From contig NZ_BDCK01000018.1 in NCBI RefSeq assembly GCF_001613465.1, forward strand, positions 124,001-188,000: a DNA stretch of 64,000 nt, in the 5' to 3' direction. The first letter of the stretch is position 1; every line of letters begins with the position of its first letter. Shown here in pieces: positions 61,840-64,000 of this stretch. Under the pieces are notes generated by a model that had not been told where the DNA came from, made no database searches, and worked only from the letters and a program-made list of their open reading frames with translations. Source of the stretch: Nocardia niwae NBRC 108934 = DSM 45340. Its GTDB lineage: Bacteria; Actinomycetota; Actinomycetes; Mycobacteriales; Mycobacteriaceae. The translations under genes were made by a program, and so were the position numbers.

Positions 61840-62931
61840 ATGAAACGAAGTGCCGACGTCGGTGCTGTATGTGCGGCTTCAGCCGTTACCGATTCGGGCA
61901 ACGCACGCGCGAGAATCGAAACGGCCTGCCGCTCGATGGCATACGTGCTCGTCGTGCTGGCGACGGTATCCGCCCTGGCCGCAGGGGTGGTCGCGGCGTC
62001 GCCCAGCGCGACTGCCGACGCGGCGTCGATTACCGGGTCCTGGGCGGAGGACGATCGGACCGTCCAGGTGCGGGTGCATTCCGCGGCGATGGGGCAGGAC
62101 ATCATGGTGAAGGTGTTGCGCCCGGCCGACCGCTCGGTGCCACGGCCGACGCTGTATCTGCTGAACGGCGGCGGCGGCGGGCAGGACAGCGCGACCTGGC
62201 AGAAGAACACCGATGTGCTGCGTTTCCTCGCCGACAAGGACGTGAATGTCGTGCAGCCGGTGGGCGGGCGCTGGAGTTACTACACCGATTGGCGCGCACC
62301 CGATCCCAAACTCGGTGTGTACAAGTGGAAGACGTTTCTCACCGAGGAACTGCCGCCGCTGATCGATGCGGAGTTCGGTACCACGGGCGTGAACGCCATC
62401 GCGGGCCTGTCCACCTCGGGTACTTCGGTGCTGCAGTTGCCGATCGCCGAACCCGGCTTGTATCAGGCGGTCGCGGCCTACAGCGGTTGCGCGCAGGTCA
62501 GCGATCCGATCGGGCGCGAGTTCGTGAAACTCGCCGTGGAGAGCTGGGGCGGCGGTGACACCGAGAACATGTACGGCCCACCCGAGGATCCGATGTGGGC
62601 CGCCAACGACCCCTACCTGCACGCCGACCAGTTACGCGGCATACGCCTGTTCCTGTCCACCGGAACAGGCGTACCGGGCATGTATGACACTTACAACGGC
62701 GAGTATGCCCAGCCCGGACCGCGTGGCTATCTGAACCAGCTGGTGTTGGGCGGGTTGATCGAGGCCGCGGTGAACTGGTGCACGCACAACATGCGGGACC
62801 GCTTGAACGCGCTCGGGATCCCGGCCACCTACGACTTCCAGCCCACCGGCACTCATTCCTGGGGCTATTGGCAGGAGGCGCTGAAGGATTCGTGGCCGGT
62901 GCTGGCCGACGGGCTGGGCCTGCCACACTGA
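61840..62931 (+). CDS. secreted mycolyltransferase-like esterase (antigen 85 family)
   Basis: A 363-aa exported esterase. After about 38 residues comes the hydrophobic signal segment MAYVLVVLATVSALAAGVVAASPSATA. The domain has YLLNGGGGGQDSATWQKNTDV, VQPVGGRWSYYTDW, WKTFLTEELPPLIDAEF, the nucleophile GLSTSG with Ser191, ATYDFQPTGTHSWGYW with the catalytic His, and the NMYGPPEDPMWAANDPYLHA segment typical of antigen 85 relatives. It likely transfers or removes mycolyl groups. AAGGAAA lies upstream of ATG 61840. The leader block is shared with the class-2 lipase 38 kb away, so both may respond to the same envelope or lipid signal. Confidence 0.9.
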   Translation: MKRSADVGAVCAASAVTDSGNARARIETACRSMAYVLVVLATVSALAAGVVAASPSATADAASITGSWAEDDRTVQVRVHSAAMGQDIMVKVLRPADRSVPRPTLYLLNGGGGGQDSATWQKNTDVLRFLADKDVNVVQPVGGRWSYYTDWRAPDPKLGVYKWKTFLTEELPPLIDAEFGTTGVNAIAGLSTSGTSVLQLPIAEPGLYQAVAAYSGCAQVSDPIGREFVKLAVESWGGGDTENMYGPPEDPMWAANDPYLHADQLRGIRLFLSTGTGVPGMYDTYNGEYAQPGPRGYLNQLVLGGLIEAAVNWCTHNMRDRLNALGIPATYDFQPTGTHSWGYWQEALKDSWPVLADGLGLPH

Positions 62932-63103
62932 ATCGCGGGGCGGTCGGATAGGCCGGTTGCCGGCGCCATCACACGCGAAGCCCTTCTCGAAGAAAACGTG
63001 CGTGTTCGATAGCGACCTCATCACTGCCTCGCGACACGGTGGCGTGCCGAAGTCCGGCAGATCGAGGAACAACCCGGGGCCGACTCGGCGGATACTGGCC
63101 TGT

Positions 63104-63931
63104 ATGACCGACGCCCTGGTCGAGCCCCGCTCCCTTCCGGCCGAGCTGCGTCCGTACCTGGACGGTCTCGTGCGCCGCGCCCGCGCGGTCTGCGGACCTC
63201 ACCTGGTCAGTGTCTTCGCCGTGGGGTCGATCGCGCTCGGGGACTATAGGCACGGGCGAAGCGACGTCGACGTGGCGATTGTCGCCGACCCGCTGCTTCC
63301 CGCGCAGGCGCTGCGTGAACTGGCCGAGTCGCTCGCGCACCCCGCGCTGCCCTGCCCCGCGGCCGGGCTGGAACTGGTGGTCTATGGTGCGGATTTCATC
63401 GCCGGACCCTCCGGCGCGGCCGGTTACGTGATGGACCTCAACACCGGTCCGATGTTGCCGAATCGGGTCAGCTTCGATCCGTCGGAATCACCGGCTTTCT
63501 GGTACGTCATCGATCGTTCCATCGCGCACCAGGCCGGGCGTCTCCTGTACGGAACGCCCGTGCGGCAAGTCATCGCAGCACCGTCGCCGCGCGACTTGTA
63601 CGCCGCGATACTGGCTTCGGTCCGCGAACACGCCGGGGGAGAAGGGCATCTCGGGGACAACCGAGTACTGAACGGCTGCCGGACGGTCACGTTCTGCCAG
63701 ACCGGCCGCTGGTCGGCCAAACGCTCGGCAGCACAACTGATCGCGACGCAGGAGCCAGATTTCCGCCCCCTCATAGAAACGGCGCTGCGCAGCTTCCAGC
63801 GCCCCCGCTCGGCGTCACTTCCCCTGCCCAGCGAGGACGTTCGAGCCTTCCTGGCCTGGGTGGGGGAGCGAGTCGTCGATGCGGCGAACCAGTCGGCGGC
63901 CGGTCACCGAGCGGACATGGAATCCTGCTGA
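63104..63931 (+). CDS. aminoglycoside adenylyltransferase-like nucleotidyltransferase
   Basis: A 275-aa nucleotidyltransferase. The catalytic motif is GSIALGDYRHGRSDVDVAIVAD (GSxxxGD with the metal-binding SDVD), the usual signature of ANT(3'')/AadA-type enzymes. The following ESPAFWYVIDRSIAHQAGRLLYGTP and NRVLNGCRTVTFCQTGRWSAKRSAAQ fit the C-terminal helical domain (DUF4111) of the family. It would transfer AMP to an aminoglycoside or another small substrate. The start at 63104 has no good ribosome site, and leaderless translation is possible; the longer frame to 62957 seems non-coding. Real resistance activity is not shown. Confidence 0.85.
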   Translation: MTDALVEPRSLPAELRPYLDGLVRRARAVCGPHLVSVFAVGSIALGDYRHGRSDVDVAIVADPLLPAQALRELAESLAHPALPCPAAGLELVVYGADFIAGPSGAAGYVMDLNTGPMLPNRVSFDPSESPAFWYVIDRSIAHQAGRLLYGTPVRQVIAAPSPRDLYAAILASVREHAGGEGHLGDNRVLNGCRTVTFCQTGRWSAKRSAAQLIATQEPDFRPLIETALRSFQRPRSASLPLPSEDVRAFLAWVGERVVDAANQSAAGHRADMESC

Positions 63932-64000
63932 CGAAGAGGGCGGTCTCCGCGGCGCTTCGCGTGGGAGGCGCGGAGGCTCGAGTCCGATGGGAACGCGACT
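63932..64000. other. short end region
   Basis: Nothing identifiable in the last 69 nt. Confidence 0.4.

Overview
The window looks like the chromosome of a mycolic-acid-making actinomycete, most likely Nocardia or a close relative. The reasons are very high GC, many GTG/TTG starts, several DUF5753 helix-turn-helix regulators (one with a DUF397 partner), S-adenosyl-methyltransferase DUF574, secretory lipases, antigen-85-like esterases, an acyl-ACP desaturase, a WS/DGAT acyltransferase, a mycothiol-type nitroreductase relative and a DevR/DevS pair very close to the mycobacterial one. No rRNA, tRNA, IS element, phage gene or CRISPR array was seen. The genus call is inference from gene content.

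1-15.3 kb: the end of a PucR-type regulator, small hypothetical genes, a DUF574 methyltransferase divergent from a DUF397 + XRE pair, a monooxygenase/NAD-binding/lipoprotein group, three secreted lipases, a fused MaoC hydratase, two tandem XRE/DUF5753 paralogues, and a TetR gene overlapping an Rv1733c-like membrane protein. A repeated promoter-like motif recurs around the DUF397/XRE loci.

15.5-25 kb: acyl-CoA carboxylase beta subunit, a PucR-like protein lacking its HTH, a desaturase-mycolyltransferase-like operon, a luciferase-like oxidoreductase, a second MaoC fusion with a substituted active site, a YdcF-like protein and a class-2 lipase. The class-2 lipase leader shares spaced sequence blocks with an esterase leader 38 kb away.

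25.2-32.5 kb: a complete CUT1-type sugar importer (Tat lipoprotein, two permeases, MalK-like ATPase), then a class A beta-lactamase divergent from a LysR gene that is translationally coupled to a second, signal-less beta-lactamase-like hydrolase.

32.7-42 kb: accessory metabolic and regulatory genes with a TetR gene facing a DUF2306/TrmB-LuxR operon over two tandem operators, plus two gene remnants (an erythromycin-esterase-like fragment and a tripeptidyl-aminopeptidase-like hydrolase).

42-58 kb: a dormancy/DosR-like island with four tandem-domain universal stress proteins, a WS/DGAT triacylglycerol synthase-like gene, a flavodoxin-like gene, devR and devS, and candidate DevR boxes in front of several of them. 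Embedded in it are a serine hydrolase + ABC-2 exporter operon and a CsoR-family module with two matching operators.

58-64 kb: a small SnoaL/HxlR operon with a palindrome at its start, a small hypothetical gene, a large ATPase-LuxR regulator, a mycolyltransferase-like esterase and an aminoglycoside-adenylyltransferase-like gene.
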